Shown: positions 37,527 to 48,289 of the stretch, piece by piece | Position numbering within the stretch: the first letter of the stretch is position 1 | Layout of the letters: each line of letters starts with the position of its first letter | NCBI GenBank assembly: GCA_028023455.1 | Contig: JAQFVV010012489.1 | Location: 1,859,881 to 1,923,880 of the forward strand | From: Epiperipatus broadwayi | Taxonomy: Eukaryota; Onychophora; Udeonychophora; Euonychophora; Peripatidae | Length of the DNA stretch: 64,000 nucleotides | Direction: 5' to 3' | The notes under the pieces: model-generated | What the model was told of the DNA's origin: nothing | Databases searched by the model: none | What the model saw: the letters and a program-made list of their open reading frames with translations, nothing else | Program-made: the position numbers and the translations under genes

Positions 37527-39399
37527 CTGTCTTGAATTATTATTATTGTGATTGATTCAGATATTAAACTATAAAATTGAATGTTGAAAATATAAGAGAT
37601 GGCGGGCTAGAAAAATTATATGTATATTCCATTTGCCAGACCATCTGGGGAAGCTGCACATCACATAGGAAAGAAAAGATGTGTCTAAAATAATATTCTA
37701 CACCTTTCAACTGACCAGATAAATAAGATGTTTTTAATAGAAGGAAGAAAGCATTCACCTGCATTCAAAGAAGATGAATTAATCTACTGATAAATATTAA
37801 TCATCAAGTCCAATTAATTGTTCCAACAACTGATTTTAAACTCAAGAAAATTTACAAATGGGAAAACAACTGCTGTATTTCATCCACATGCTTGACAGGA
37901 AGAGAAGAAAAATTAATATAATGATTTCCAAATTGTCCACTAAAGCAAATAACCTCAATAGAGTCACCATCATCAAATAGTTATACACCTCAAGAAAGAG
38001 ATTGTTCCCACATAAAACGGAAATAGTAGCTGCAGAAATATAGACAAGTTTGAACCCTTGGAAATTCGCCACAAACAAAAGATCGGTAATATGACTTTTT
38101 ATATCTATTTTCTTTATGATATCAGTCTTAATAAACATTTTAGCAATAAAGTGGTATATTTTTATTTAAAGAACTTTTAAAGACTATTCAGATCGATTAA
38201 AACAAGAATGTCTTACTAATAATAACTTTGAGCTTCATAAATGATCTTGAATGTATGAAAATGATTTGTTTATTAATTTTACAATATTAATGTGTAAAAC
38301 AATTTTTTTTTTATGGTATTATGATTTTAGTTTTAACTAATATATTATTATTTTGGTTTTAAATAATATTTTGTTATCATGGGATAAAACACGCACATAC
38401 ATAATAATATTTTTATATGTGTATAATTGGAAGTGAATGTGGAATAATGAGTAGTATTAGAATATTAGATTATTTTGTTTCAAGTTCAGTATAGATTTCA
38501 GCGCTTGGAAGGGAGGGGGAGAAAATAATTTAAGACTCTTTTCTAAAAACTTGCTCTTTCAATTTTACTAACATTTTTTTTTTATTCTATTTACATGTTG
38601 GATTTTTAAGTATGTGTGTTAATGAGCAGATAATATTTTTTGTCTTGAAATACTTTTCATGGTTAATGTGACGTCCAACTTAACACAAAATACATTTGAA
38701 GGGAAAGGGGGAAGAACTTAAAATTAATCTGAGGATTGTTATATAATCAATTATTATTATTATTCATGTCAATTTTCATATTTATCTAGAAATTTTTCTG
38801 TATATGTTAGAAATGTAGTAATAAATATTAGTTTGTTTTATTAAACGAGGCGTATATATTTCATTAAGTGTAGTCTTGGTTAAGTGTGATTATTCATCAT
38901 CATCAATGGTTGAATATTGGTTATTTAAGATATAAGTAAGTATGCTAAAATTAAGCAATAATTATGCATTTCTTTATAAAATTTAGTTTTATGTTTAGGC
39001 TTAGTCCTAGAGCTGTAGTTGAAACCCTTGTCATTATCGTTATTATTATCATCATCATCATCGTCATCAACCTTTTAATTAATGAGCTGTTTAACTGTTT
39101 AAAGGCCATAAATAAATATTGATTTTATAATATTTAGTGATTTCTTAGTATTATTATAACCACATCCCATCATCTATTTCATGCAAGGATGAGTGAATTG
39201 CCATCCTAAATTAGTTATATATAATCTGAGCTAGTGAACTTATAAAAATATTGAAACACATTTGTTATGTTAAGATCTGAGAAATGATTTATGTCTAGTA
39301 TACTCCACTTTGGTTTAAAGATGTTTTACTTTTACCTAAATATTAGTGCTTATAGTGATATGGCTCAAAAAGCAAAATCTTCCATTTTATTATAAATAA

Positions 39400-39493
39400 A
39401 GTACCAAGAAGGGATTCAAACCCGGTACATGTGAAAGGTTATCAGATATAACCGTGTCTAGATTCAGATAATCTAGTGGCGCCCTGCTAGACC
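39400..39493 (-). repeat. tRNA-like segment with twin hairpins in the LTR
   Basis: On the minus strand the patch reads gggtttgaatccc (39411-39423), a perfect B box, preceded by two perfect hairpins. In plus-strand terms these are ggttat-cagat-ataacc (39437-39453) and ctagatt-cagat-aatctag (39458-39476), followed by tggcgccctgctag. Both hairpins have the same five-base loop. The 3' LTR has the same segment at about 45857-45950. It may be a SINE captured by the LTR or a structural RNA element. Confidence 0.55.
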
Positions 39494-39801
39494 ATATTCA
39501 CTTAGTATTTGTTTAAACATGCACTTAACATCAAACCAAGAAATGAAAGTGGATAAGATTACTGCCTGTATACCTGAGTTATATTTTATTGAATTACTAG
39601 TGTACTCACTTCACGTGATTTCCATATACCTGAGTCAAATACTGGTTATTAATAATTTGCTTATAATTCTTGATATTTGAACTCCTTCACTTATATGGTA
39701 ATAGTTATATTGTAACCATCTAATAATATCTTTTGATCAACATTTAATTTTTGAACCTTTACTTAGTTATTTCTATTTGAACTCATTTATTTATGTTACA
39801 A

Positions 39802-39820
39802 TGGACACCCAACTGGGGCC
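39802..39820 (+). promoter_or_regulatory. Primer-binding site, tRNA-Lys-like
   Basis: tggacacccaactggggcc starts one base after the LTR end. It resembles tggcgcccaacgtggggc, the complement of the 3' end of lysine tRNA used by many retroelements, with a few changes. The position directly after the LTR supports the role. Confidence 0.75.
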
Positions 39821-41234
39821 TGATATTTTACCATATACCTGAAAAAGAGAGTCTATAGAATGATGGGAGATGTGTGGTTAAAAATAGAGAAATTTTTTTT
39901 TAGTAAAATTTTTTTTTTCAGTAAAAATTTTTTTTGTCTTACAAAATTTTCTTGGCCAAACAGTCTTATTTTAGATGATGATGTTTAATATGATTTAATT
40001 TTTCATTGATGATGATAAAAGGGGTACAGCCATAAAACAGCTTAGTTTTTTTTTTATCAATTTTGAAAATAGAGATGAATATCACAACTTAAGACAAAGG
40101 TGAAATAAATAATAGATTTTTTTTGTGGAACATTAAAATGATTTATTGCCAGATAGGATAGGCATAGTAATAGTGATGAATTATGGAATAGTAGTCTCAT
40201 GTGTGTTTGGGGAGTTCATTTTGTAAAAAGTCTATGATTTTAGAGGTTTGATTGGATGGTTGATCGTTGGAGTTTGGTTGGTTAGATTGCAGTTTTGATG
40301 ATGAGTGAGGAGTTTTGTCATTGCCTTGAGAATGCTATGTATTTCGTGTAACTTATGAATGATCAAACCCATTCACTGCTCCAACCCAATTTATATGTTA
40401 TCTTTATTTTATCATGAAGCAGTTAACAGCAGACCTGCCATGATACCAGCCTATAAGTCTCCAAGAGAGAGAGCACGGCATAGTTTTCCAATCAAGTTTA
40501 TATGTTATTCTTATTTTATCATGAAGCAGTTAACAGCAGACCTGCCATGATATCAGCCTATAAGTCTCCAAGAGAGAGAGCACGGCATAGTTTTCCAATC
40601 AAGTTTATATGTTATTCTTATTTGATCATGAAGCAGTTAACAGTAGTCCTGCCATGATATCAGCCTATAAGTCTCCAAGAGAGAGAGAGCAAGGTTTCGT
40701 TTTTGTAGTCTATAATAAGCAGGGCATTCCTTGATACTTGCCACATAAGACTCCAAGAGAGAGAGCAAGGCATAGTTTATCTATCTTAGCCCCTAAGACT
40801 TAATAGTTCTTTTATTGCAACAGAGTTTGCTTCATTCAATCAAGGGTTGTGGTAGTTAATAGTGATCGAATTGGGATGATCTTCTGAGTGCTCGTGATGC
40901 ATTGTGTGATTATAGTGCTGTGACTGAATTCTTTTATTTATCTCAAGATTGTGAACTGCTAGTCATTCTGTGGACTGTCAATATCTGTCGGATTTCTGGG
41001 AGAATGGATGAATGTATAATTTGGGCTATTACAGACAGACATGCACTATATAGATTATTGTTGTGTAGTTCATTAAATAAGGATATTAAAATTTTTTTTT
41101 TGTTGTATTTGTAATGCATAATAAGGTGAAAATCAAATCAGTCAGTTAGTCAAATATAGGTGTCAGACAGGGAGAAGATGTGTGGATTTTTGATGGTCAG
41201 GGAAGTACAGATGGGATATATATAGTTTTATAAC
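39821..41234 (+). other. LTR element 1 leader
   Basis: A 1.4 kb untranslated leader between primer site and ORF. It contains the 107-base tandem repeat listed separately and several homopolymers near 39893-39950. No coding frame of note. Confidence 0.6.
40391..40790 (+). repeat. 107-base tandem repeat in the leader
   Basis: Three near-identical units with a 107-base period begin at about 40391, 40498 and 40605 (atcatgaagc recurs at 40411, 40518 and 40625). Each contains agttaacag, cctgccatgata and tctccaagagagagagcacg. A fourth, partial unit lies at about 40720-40790. Expansion in a retroelement leader suggests replication slippage; a packaging role is only a guess. Confidence 0.85.
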
Positions 41235-42677
41235 ATGAGTGAACTAAATTATAATATGGAAGAGGCTCAGATAGCAAAGATAGCACCATCAGACATGGAC
41301 ATGATAATGCAGATGCTCAGAAGTATGAGAGAGGAGAGTAAGCAAAGTATGATAAATCTAGAACAAAAGATGGAGAATCTAGAACAAAAGATGGAGAAAA
41401 ATATAGAAGATAGTAAGCAAAGTATGGTAAATCTAGAACAAAAGATAGAGAAAAATAATAAAAGTATGGTAAATCTAGAACAAAAGATGGAGAAAAATAT
41501 AGAAAGTCTAAGAGAAGAGAGTAAGAAAAGTATGGAAAGTCTAGGACAAAGGATATGTCAATCCATAGAGAGCATAATAGAAGGTAGTCAAAGATCACTA
41601 GTGTTAAAAGATAAGCTAGATTGTCAGACTACTGATAATAGAGAAAGGAGCGAGAGATTAGAGGAAGAAATAGGTAAATCAGCTAATATACTGATAGAGG
41701 AGAGTAGATCACAAGAAGTGGAAAGGCCAATAGTAGCCATAAAATCTAATCTCTCAGTAAAAAGAATACATGAGGTGATGGACAGAGAGCAGATTGGGAT
41801 AGATCATGAAGTGAAAAGAAGGAAAAGAGAGTTGGAGGAAAAACTTCATGCATCCGATAAGATGATTGATTTAAGAGAGGCAATAAGGGAGATGAAACCA
41901 GTTATTTTAGAAAGAGAGCAAAAGTTTCAACAGTCTTTAGTTCTCAATCTAGTAACAAACCAGCACGTGTGGTTCCAAAAATCTGTCTTCTTAAATAGAT
42001 TGGAGATACCTTATATATGGTATAGAGAGGCAATCTCTCTGAAAAATGTAAATGTCCAAATCAATCTGAAAAATTTAACTGCTCTGGAAAAGTCAAAAAT
42101 AAGTTATATCTGGTACAGAGAGGCAATCTCTCTGAAAAATGTAAATGTCCAGTGTGTATCAGACAGAGAATCAATCTCTCTGAAAAATTTAAATGCTCTG
42201 TTAAATTTAAGTGTGCCTTATATTTGGTACAAAGAATCCACCTTTTTAGAGAGTTTAAAAATAAATTATACATGGCACAGAGAGTCAATCTCTCTGAAGA
42301 GTTTAAATGTCCATTATATATGGTACAAAGAATCCACCTTTCTAGAAAATTTAAAAATAAATTATACGTGGCCCAGAGAATCAATCTCTCTGGAAGATGT
42401 AAGGATAAATGATATCTGGTATAAAAAGCCAACCTCTCTAGAAAACTTCAAAGTGCCTTATGTATGGTATAGAGAGTCAATCTCTCTGAAAAACTTCAAG
42501 GCATATTATGTATGGTACCAAGAGTCCATATTTCTAAATGGAGTTTGTAATAGGAGGTTATATAAAATAATTCCTCCAGATATGTTTTATAAATATCCAG
42601 TCAAGATGAAAAATGGAAATATTAAAAAGGGACTGGATGTACAGGTGCATTTTTATGCAGACCACAATATGGTTTGA
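41235..42677 (+). CDS. Coiled-coil ORF with 16-residue repeats, LTR element 1
   Basis: A 480-residue open frame. Residues 20-45 (PSDMDMIMQMLRSMREESKQ) resemble the start of the gag-like protein of LTR element 2 (HSDIMDMLRQLRVEQQQ). Residues 35-125 are a long coiled coil made of repeated NLEQKMEKNIE units. Residues 243-438 are eleven degenerate repeats of about 16 residues with the pattern xYIWYRESISLKNLNV; consecutive units alternate between two sub-types in the middle. The tail (PPDMFYKYPVKMKNGN) leads toward integrase C-terminal sequence continued in another frame. There is no capsid homology region, zinc knuckle, protease or RT. The frame is long for such AT-rich DNA and lacks stops. Whether it is made as protein is unknown. 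Confidence 0.6.
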   Translation: MSELNYNMEEAQIAKIAPSDMDMIMQMLRSMREESKQSMINLEQKMENLEQKMEKNIEDSKQSMVNLEQKIEKNNKSMVNLEQKMEKNIESLREESKKSMESLGQRICQSIESIIEGSQRSLVLKDKLDCQTTDNRERSERLEEEIGKSANILIEESRSQEVERPIVAIKSNLSVKRIHEVMDREQIGIDHEVKRRKRELEEKLHASDKMIDLREAIREMKPVILEREQKFQQSLVLNLVTNQHVWFQKSVFLNRLEIPYIWYREAISLKNVNVQINLKNLTALEKSKISYIWYREAISLKNVNVQCVSDRESISLKNLNALLNLSVPYIWYKESTFLESLKINYTWHRESISLKSLNVHYIWYKESTFLENLKINYTWPRESISLEDVRINDIWYKKPTSLENFKVPYVWYRESISLKNFKAYYVWYQESIFLNGVCNRRLYKIIPPDMFYKYPVKMKNGNIKKGLDVQVHFYADHNMV

Positions 42678-42801
42678 AAAGAAAAAGCCATTCCAAATTA
42701 CCAAGAAAATAGGGGAGAATGCCTTTATGCTTGCTGCTCTGGATGGGAATAAGGGAACCTATAATGCTAGGAGTTTGATCCCTTATACTTCAGCAGAATA
42801 G
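42613..42801 (+). pseudogene. Integrase C-terminal remnant, LTR element 1
   Basis: A frame overlapping the end of the 480-residue ORF reads KKKPFQITKKIGENAFMLAA and then GTYNARSLIPYTSAE before a stop at 42799-42801. The GPFxITKKIGxNAF pattern and the YNxRSLxPY ending resemble the C-terminal domain of Ty3/Gypsy integrases. It is out of frame with the ORF upstream, and the rest of pol is missing. This suggests that an internal deletion joined the gag side directly to the end of pol. Confidence 0.6.
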
Positions 42802-42979
42802 CCTGGCAAAGATCTCCAAATAAATTACTTTTAGGTTTTCTAATGAAAAATATATTTAGCAGTAGTTAATTTTTTTTTTATATATATTATAAGTGTTTAT
42901 TATTATTAGTGTATTTATTAGTTAGGATTTTTTTTTTTTTTTAAATATAGTTAAAACAAAAGTGCTGATGATTTTATCC

Positions 42980-42994
42980 GAAGGGGGAGAAAGT
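42980..42994 (+). promoter_or_regulatory. Polypurine tract, LTR element 1
   Basis: gaagggggagaaag immediately precedes the 3' LTR start (tgtgccatta at 42995), where plus-strand DNA synthesis would be primed. Confidence 0.8.
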
Positions 42995-45900
42995 TGTGCC
43001 ATTACAATTTGGTCACTAGCCAAATTTATAGTAATGTGCATGTAGAAAAGGTAAAACAAAATCATCATCACAATTTTATATAACCATAAAGGAAGTTGTA
43101 GGGCATCCAAGTTTAAACCCTACAAGGTCCAGTTCTAAAAGCTTTAAACAGAGAAAGAATGGGTCAACAATTATATGCTTTACTTGTTTGTGTGTTGATA
43201 GAAAGGTAATACACACATTTAAACTATTTAATATTTAATTTTTCTTTAAAAAGCAAAGTTATAATGCATACATATAGGCAATGTATGTGTAAATTATTTA
43301 ATTGTTTTATATTTCAAATATTAAACATTTTAACTTTCTTTAAAACTAACCTATGCTTGATCAATTCTAACATTTTATTCTATACTTCTATTTTGCTTTT
43401 CTTTAATTATAAGTGGGATTTAAAAGTTACAGATTTAATTAAATAATTGGGTTATAATTCCTAAGCTAGCAATCATATTATTTAAGGTTAGTTCATGAAT
43501 GATTTGAAAGAATGAAGGATGTGTGTACATTACATACAAAAATTTACATTTCTTAAATATTGAAAGAAAAGGAAGTATTAAATCTGTCAAATTATTTTTT
43601 TTTGTACAATTTTTTTTGTTAAAAGAGGAAATCTGTTTAATCAGATATCGATCTTTGTAGTAATTTTTTTTGTAAATGATTGTCACTTTGAAAGCTTATA
43701 ATGAGTCAGAACTCTAAAAATTGAATTTGTCTTATCAAGATCTAAAGAAGGAAGCTCAAAGATTTGAAGTGTTACCTGGATGTTAAAAGGAAAAAAAAAA
43801 CAAAAGAAAGGAAATAAGAATTGAGTCTATTTTTTTTTTAAAACAAAAGTGTCTGGAAAAAGGATTAAACTTTTCAGTTGAAAAATACTTTGGTTGAAAA
43901 TAAATTAGAGATCTAATTAAAACAAATTTGTCCAAAAATAGCAAGTGATGCTATCTCTGATTGGTTAAGGTAGCTAAAAATTGGATATAAAAAGCTGTCT
44001 TGAATTATTATTATTGTGATTGATTCAGATTATTAAACTATAATATTGAACGTTGAAAATATAAGAAATGGCGGGCTAGAAAAATTATATGTATATTCCA
44101 TTTGCCAGACCATCTGGGGAAGCTGCACATCACATAGGAAAGAAAAGATGTGTCTAAAATAATATTCTACACCTTTCAACTGACCAGATAAATAAGATGT
44201 TTTTAATAGAAGGAAGAAAGCATTCACCTGCATTCAAAGAAGATGAATTAATCTACTGATAAATATTAATCATCAAGTCCAATTAATTGTTCCAACAACT
44301 GATTTTAAACTCAAGAAAATTTACAAATGGGAAAACAACTGCTGTATTTCATCCACATGCTTGACAGGAAGAGAAGAAAAATTAATATAATGATTTCCAA
44401 ATTGTCCACTAAAGCAAATAACCTCAATAGAGTCACCATCATTAAATAGTTATACACCTCAAGAAAGAGATTGTTCCCACATAGTAGCTGCAGAAATATA
44501 GACAAGTTTGAACCCTTGGAAATTCGCCACAAACAAAAGATCGGTAATATGACTTTTTATATCTATTTTCTTTATGATATCAGTCTTAATAAACATTTTA
44601 GCAATAAAGTGGTATATTTTTATTTAAAGAACTTTTAAAGACTATTCAGATCGATTAAAACAAGAATGTCTTACTAATAATAACTTTGAGCTTCATAAAT
44701 GATCTTGAATGTATGAAAATGATTTGTTTATTAATTTTACAATATTAATGTGTAAAACAATTTTTTTTTATGGTATTATGATTTTAGTTTTAACTAATAT
44801 ATTATTATTTTGGTTTTAAATAATATTTTGTTATCATGGGATAAAACACGCACATACATAATAATATTTTTATATGTGTATAATTGGAAGTGAATGTGGA
44901 ATAATGAGTAGTATTAGAATATTAGATTATTTTGTTTCAAGTTCAGTATAGATTTCAGCGCTTGGAAGGGAGGGGGAGAAAATAATTTAAGACTCTTTTC
45001 TAAAAACTTGCTCTTTCAATTTTACTAACATTTTTTTTTATTCTATTTACATGTTGGATTTTTTAAGTATGTGTGTTAATGAGCAGATAATATTTTTTGT
45101 CTTGAAATACTTTTCATGGTTAATGTGACGTCCAACTTAACACAAAATACATTTGAAGGGAAAGGGGGAAGAACTTAAAATTAATCTGAGGATTGTTATA
45201 TAATCAATTATTATTATTATTCATGTCAATTTTCATATTTATCTAGAAATTTTTCTGTATATGTTAGAAATGTAGTAATAAATATTAGTTTGTTTTATTA
45301 AACGAGGCGTATATATTTCATTAAGTGTAGTCTTGGTTAAGTGTGATTATTCATCATCATCAATGGTTGAATATTGGTTATTTAAGATATAATTAAGTAT
45401 GCTAAAATTAAGCAATAATTATGCATTTCTTTATAAAATTTAGTTTTATGTTTAGGCTTAGTCCTAGAGCTGTAGTTGAAACCCTTGTCATTATCGTTAT
45501 TATTATCATCATCATCATCGTCATCAACCTTTTAATTAATGAGCTGTTTAACTGTTTAAAGGCCATAAATAAATATTGATTTTATAATATTTAGTGATTT
45601 CTTAGTATTATTATAACCACATCCCATCATCTATTTCATGCAAGGATGAGTGAATTGCCATCCTAAATTAGTTATATATAATCTGAGCTAGTGAACTTAT
45701 AAAAATGTTGAAACACATTTGTTATGTTAAGATCTGAGAAATGATTTATGTCTAGTATACTCCACTTTGGTTTAAAGATGTTTTACTTTTACCTAAATAT
45801 TAGTGCATATAGTGATATGGCTCAAAAAGCAAAATCTTCCATTTTATTATAAATAAAGTACCAAGAAGGGATTCAAACCCGGTACATGTAAAAGGTTATC

Positions 45901-46256
45901 AGATATAACCGTGTCTAGATTCAGATAATCTAGTGGCGCCCTGCTAGACCATATTCACTTAGTATTTGTTTAAACATGCACTTAACATCAAACCAAGAAA
46001 TGAAAGTGGGTAAGATTACTGTTTGTATACCTGAGTTATATTTTATTGAATTACTAGTGTACTCACTTCACGTGATTTCCATATACCTGAGTCAAATACT
46101 GGTTATTAATAATTTGCTTATAATTCTTGATATTTGAACTCCTTCACTTATATGGTAATAGTTATATTGTAACCATCTAATAATATCTTTTGATCAACAT
46201 TTAATTTTTGAACCTTTACTTAGTTATTTCTATTTGAACTCATTTATTATGTTACA
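42995..46256 (+). repeat. LTR element 1, 3' LTR
   Basis: 3262 bases, a near-identical copy of 36535-39800. Differences include an insertion near 43775 (acctggatgtt) and an 11-base loss near 44482, which point to some time since insertion or to inheritance from different templates. It ends tgttaca and is followed directly by (AT)5. Confidence 0.9.
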
Positions 46257-47016
46257 ATATATATATTGTGATGATTGCACATATTGCGGTCACACATAGA
46301 TATTTAACATTTAAAGAATGTTAAATATTGAGCTTGGATTATAAAAAGTGAGGTTAAAAATTTACAAAACAAAGAAATGTTTAATTAAAAAAAAAGAGAG
46401 GGAATTAGAATCGAAAAGATTCTTATCATTTACCCTCCAAAGTTCAGATTTTAGAAAGAATAGAAATATTAAGGTTAAAAAATATCGATATCATGTGTTG
46501 AAGTGAAATATGAATAAAATAGAAACTTAATAATGTAAAAGAAAGCGGTAGTTGGGGAGGTTAATAAAATAAAAGTAAAATTTAGAATGCAACAAAAGAT
46601 AAAGATCTGTTTTGACGAAAAATGAAAGGCATATGTGAAGGTATGAATAAAAAAGAGTACCGTTTATTTCATGTCAAAATGGAAATAATTTTATTAAAGA
46701 AAATGATTGATAAATAAATGTAAAATATTATATTATAAAATTATATTAAATTAAAAGTAATTTTGTATAAGTTGCTAAAAGCATGTTAAAGTAAAGAGGT
46801 GTGAAATGAAAAACCCAGCATGAGATCAAGATAAGGAAGGAATTTGAAAAATAAAGGACCTTAATTAATGAATTGAAAAACGGTATTGGTCGAGACTTTA
46901 GTGAAGACACTGATCTGATAAGAAGCAGAGAAATATAATAGAAAGCAGACATGAAAGTTAAATTTGGGAACATGAAAACAAATTATAACATAAGGGACGC
47001 TTTGAGGATGTGTGGC

Positions 47017-47262
47017 TAAGGGCCAGTCACGATCGCCGGTCGATCCAGACTTCCGTGCTATAATGGTTCGCGTCTCGATGTAACAACAGCCGACGTAGCG
47101 CCTGCCGAAGAGTTCGTTTTTGCCTTGCCTTGATGCCCACAATACGGAGGAGTTCCAACAATCAAATCTAACTGAAGAGCGACCCTTCCCTACTAAAAAA
47201 GTGGAAAAATTCCTCGGGACGGTCAGCAAGATGCCAAGTTTATTCGAAGACTTTATCACCTA
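47017..47262 (+). pseudogene. Coding-like block in 5' LTR, frameshifted
   Basis: Same block as 52679-52926 in the 3' LTR. It reads GPVTIAGRSRLPCYNGSRLD, then TTADVAPAEEFVFAL, and is then thrown out of frame by one extra base in a ttgccttgcc stretch (near 47123). The following text still encodes a similar tail if the shift is ignored (EEFQQSNL and VSKMPSLFEDFIT). The protein family is not recognised. Confidence 0.45.
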
Positions 47263-47870
47263 GGTAATTATGAATAAGACATTTTATATAACTTATGTGC
47301 ACATACCGTTAAATTTAATGCAATTGCCACTCCCACATATAATGAGATAGACCTTAATTAGACTTTTTTCAATATTTGGAATGACTATAAAGGGATAATT
47401 TATTTCAAAGATTACAATCATTTATAGAATCTTCTATTGTATTTTATTTATTTTTTTGTAGTATTATAGAGTGTTTATAATTTAGAGTGTTTCTTTTATT
47501 ATAAGTTATTGTATTAAATATCTTTTATTTATGTAAAATCTGTTTCGTCTCTTTCTTCGCCACTTCCAAAAAAATAATATAATCTTAGGGTTGGGAATAA
47601 TTATTATGCATTTGAGTACTTAATTAACACGTGAAGCTAGTGGTGCAGTATTTGATCCCATTAAATTTATAATTATCCAAGCGCTGTAACTCTGTTAAAT
47701 CTTACAGCAATCGGGAGAAAGTTGACCGGGAAATATAACCTGGGGCTATACCTGTATAGCATACAAGTTCGGTCAAGTACAGATATAGACTCATTTATGT
47801 CCGTATTTTCTCTCTGCTTGTGGTAGCGGAAAGTGGGCGATCTTGAATTATAAGAATTCCCCATTATATC

Positions 47871-47880
47871 TATATAAAAG
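47871..47880 (+). promoter_or_regulatory. TATA box near the 3' edge of LTR 2
   Basis: tatataaaag, an excellent TATA box, lies only 37 bases before the LTR end; the 3' LTR has the same at 53548-53557. If used, transcription would start about 12 bases before the LTR end, leaving almost no R-U5 region. The surrounding 200 bases are GC-richer and well conserved between the two LTRs. Confidence 0.55.
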
Positions 47881-47920
47881 GGAAGTTTAAGCTTTCGATC
47901 ATCGGGTTTCCGTTACATTT

Positions 47921-47938
47921 TGGGGGCCAGTCCGTGAT
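47921..47938 (+). promoter_or_regulatory. Primer-binding site, tRNA-Pro-like
   Basis: tgggggccagtccgtgat begins three bases after the LTR end. It resembles the proline-tRNA primer site tgggggctcgtccgggat at 15 of 18 positions. The preceding ttt and the position fit a retroviral-type primer site. Confidence 0.75.
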
Positions 47939-48289
47939 ATCTATTGCTGTGCAGTTAGTGATCACGTGTTGAATTAATTTTATAAGATAACGTAAATATT
48001 TTCTAAAAAAAAAAAAATTTTGTTTTAATATATGTGTTTTTTAAAATATATAAAATTCGCGTTGTAAATCAGAGTGGTTAGAAGCGAAGATGAAGGGGAT
48101 AAATTTTTTGCTTTATAGTACTTCATATATGTGTTTCATCATCAAGTGTGTACGAAGAATAGAAAGAAGGGAAAATTTTAATAGCAAGAAAGTTTTGAAA
48201 TGTGTTGTGACGTATTTAATAAAAGACTAGAAGTATTCCAATATAATCGCCACGTATCTCAAATTTCTGGTAATGAAATATAAATCGTT

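Larger units (their letters stand above)
36535..39800 (+). repeat. LTR element 1, 5' LTR
   Basis: 3266 bases, starting tgtgccatta and ending ttatgttaca. This is unusually long; most animal LTRs are a few hundred bases. It contains a CCAAT/TATA promoter near 37490-37526, AATAAA signals at 38130 and 38145, and a structured tRNA-like patch at 39400-39493. Reverse-strand frames inside (37564-37764 and 37842-38138) recur in the 3' LTR only because the LTRs are copies, and I do not call them genes. Confidence 0.9.
36535..46256 (+). mobile_element. LTR element 1: long-LTR, non-autonomous retrotransposon
   Basis: Two direct repeats of about 3.26 kb (36535-39800 and 42995-46256), each starting tgtgccatta and ending tgttaca, enclose a 3.2 kb centre. 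A primer-binding site follows the left LTR and a polypurine tract precedes the right LTR. The four bases atat flank both ends (36531-36534 and 46257-46260), though these are part of AT tracts. The LTRs differ only by scattered single bases and a few short indels, so insertion was recent. Protease, reverse transcriptase and RNase H are not recognisable inside. The body therefore fits a large retrotransposon derivative moved by a relative's enzymes. Confidence 0.85.
46267..47917 (+). repeat. LTR element 2, 5' LTR
   Basis: About 1651 bases. A GC-richer, coding-like block lies at 47017-47262 and a GC-richer promoter block at 47680-47900. The remainder is AT-rich. Confidence 0.9.

Noticed and set aside
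37564-38138. Reverse-strand frames in LTR element 1 that recur in the second LTR
   Set aside because: Conservation is explained by the two LTRs being copies of one template; the frames are interrupted differently in the two copies.
36535-46256. Segmental duplication of host DNA as the explanation for the 3.26 kb direct repeats
   Set aside because: A tRNA-type primer site follows the left copy, a purine tract precedes the right copy and the ends are tg...ca, all of which indicate LTRs.
46746-46973. Reverse-strand 75-codon frame present in both LTRs of element 2
   Set aside because: Same reason: LTR duplication, with AT-biased hydrophobic composition and no motif.
47673-47864. Reverse-strand frame in the promoter part of LTR element 2, also at 53350-53541
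   Set aside because: It overlaps the GC-richer promoter block, and conservation follows from LTR duplication.
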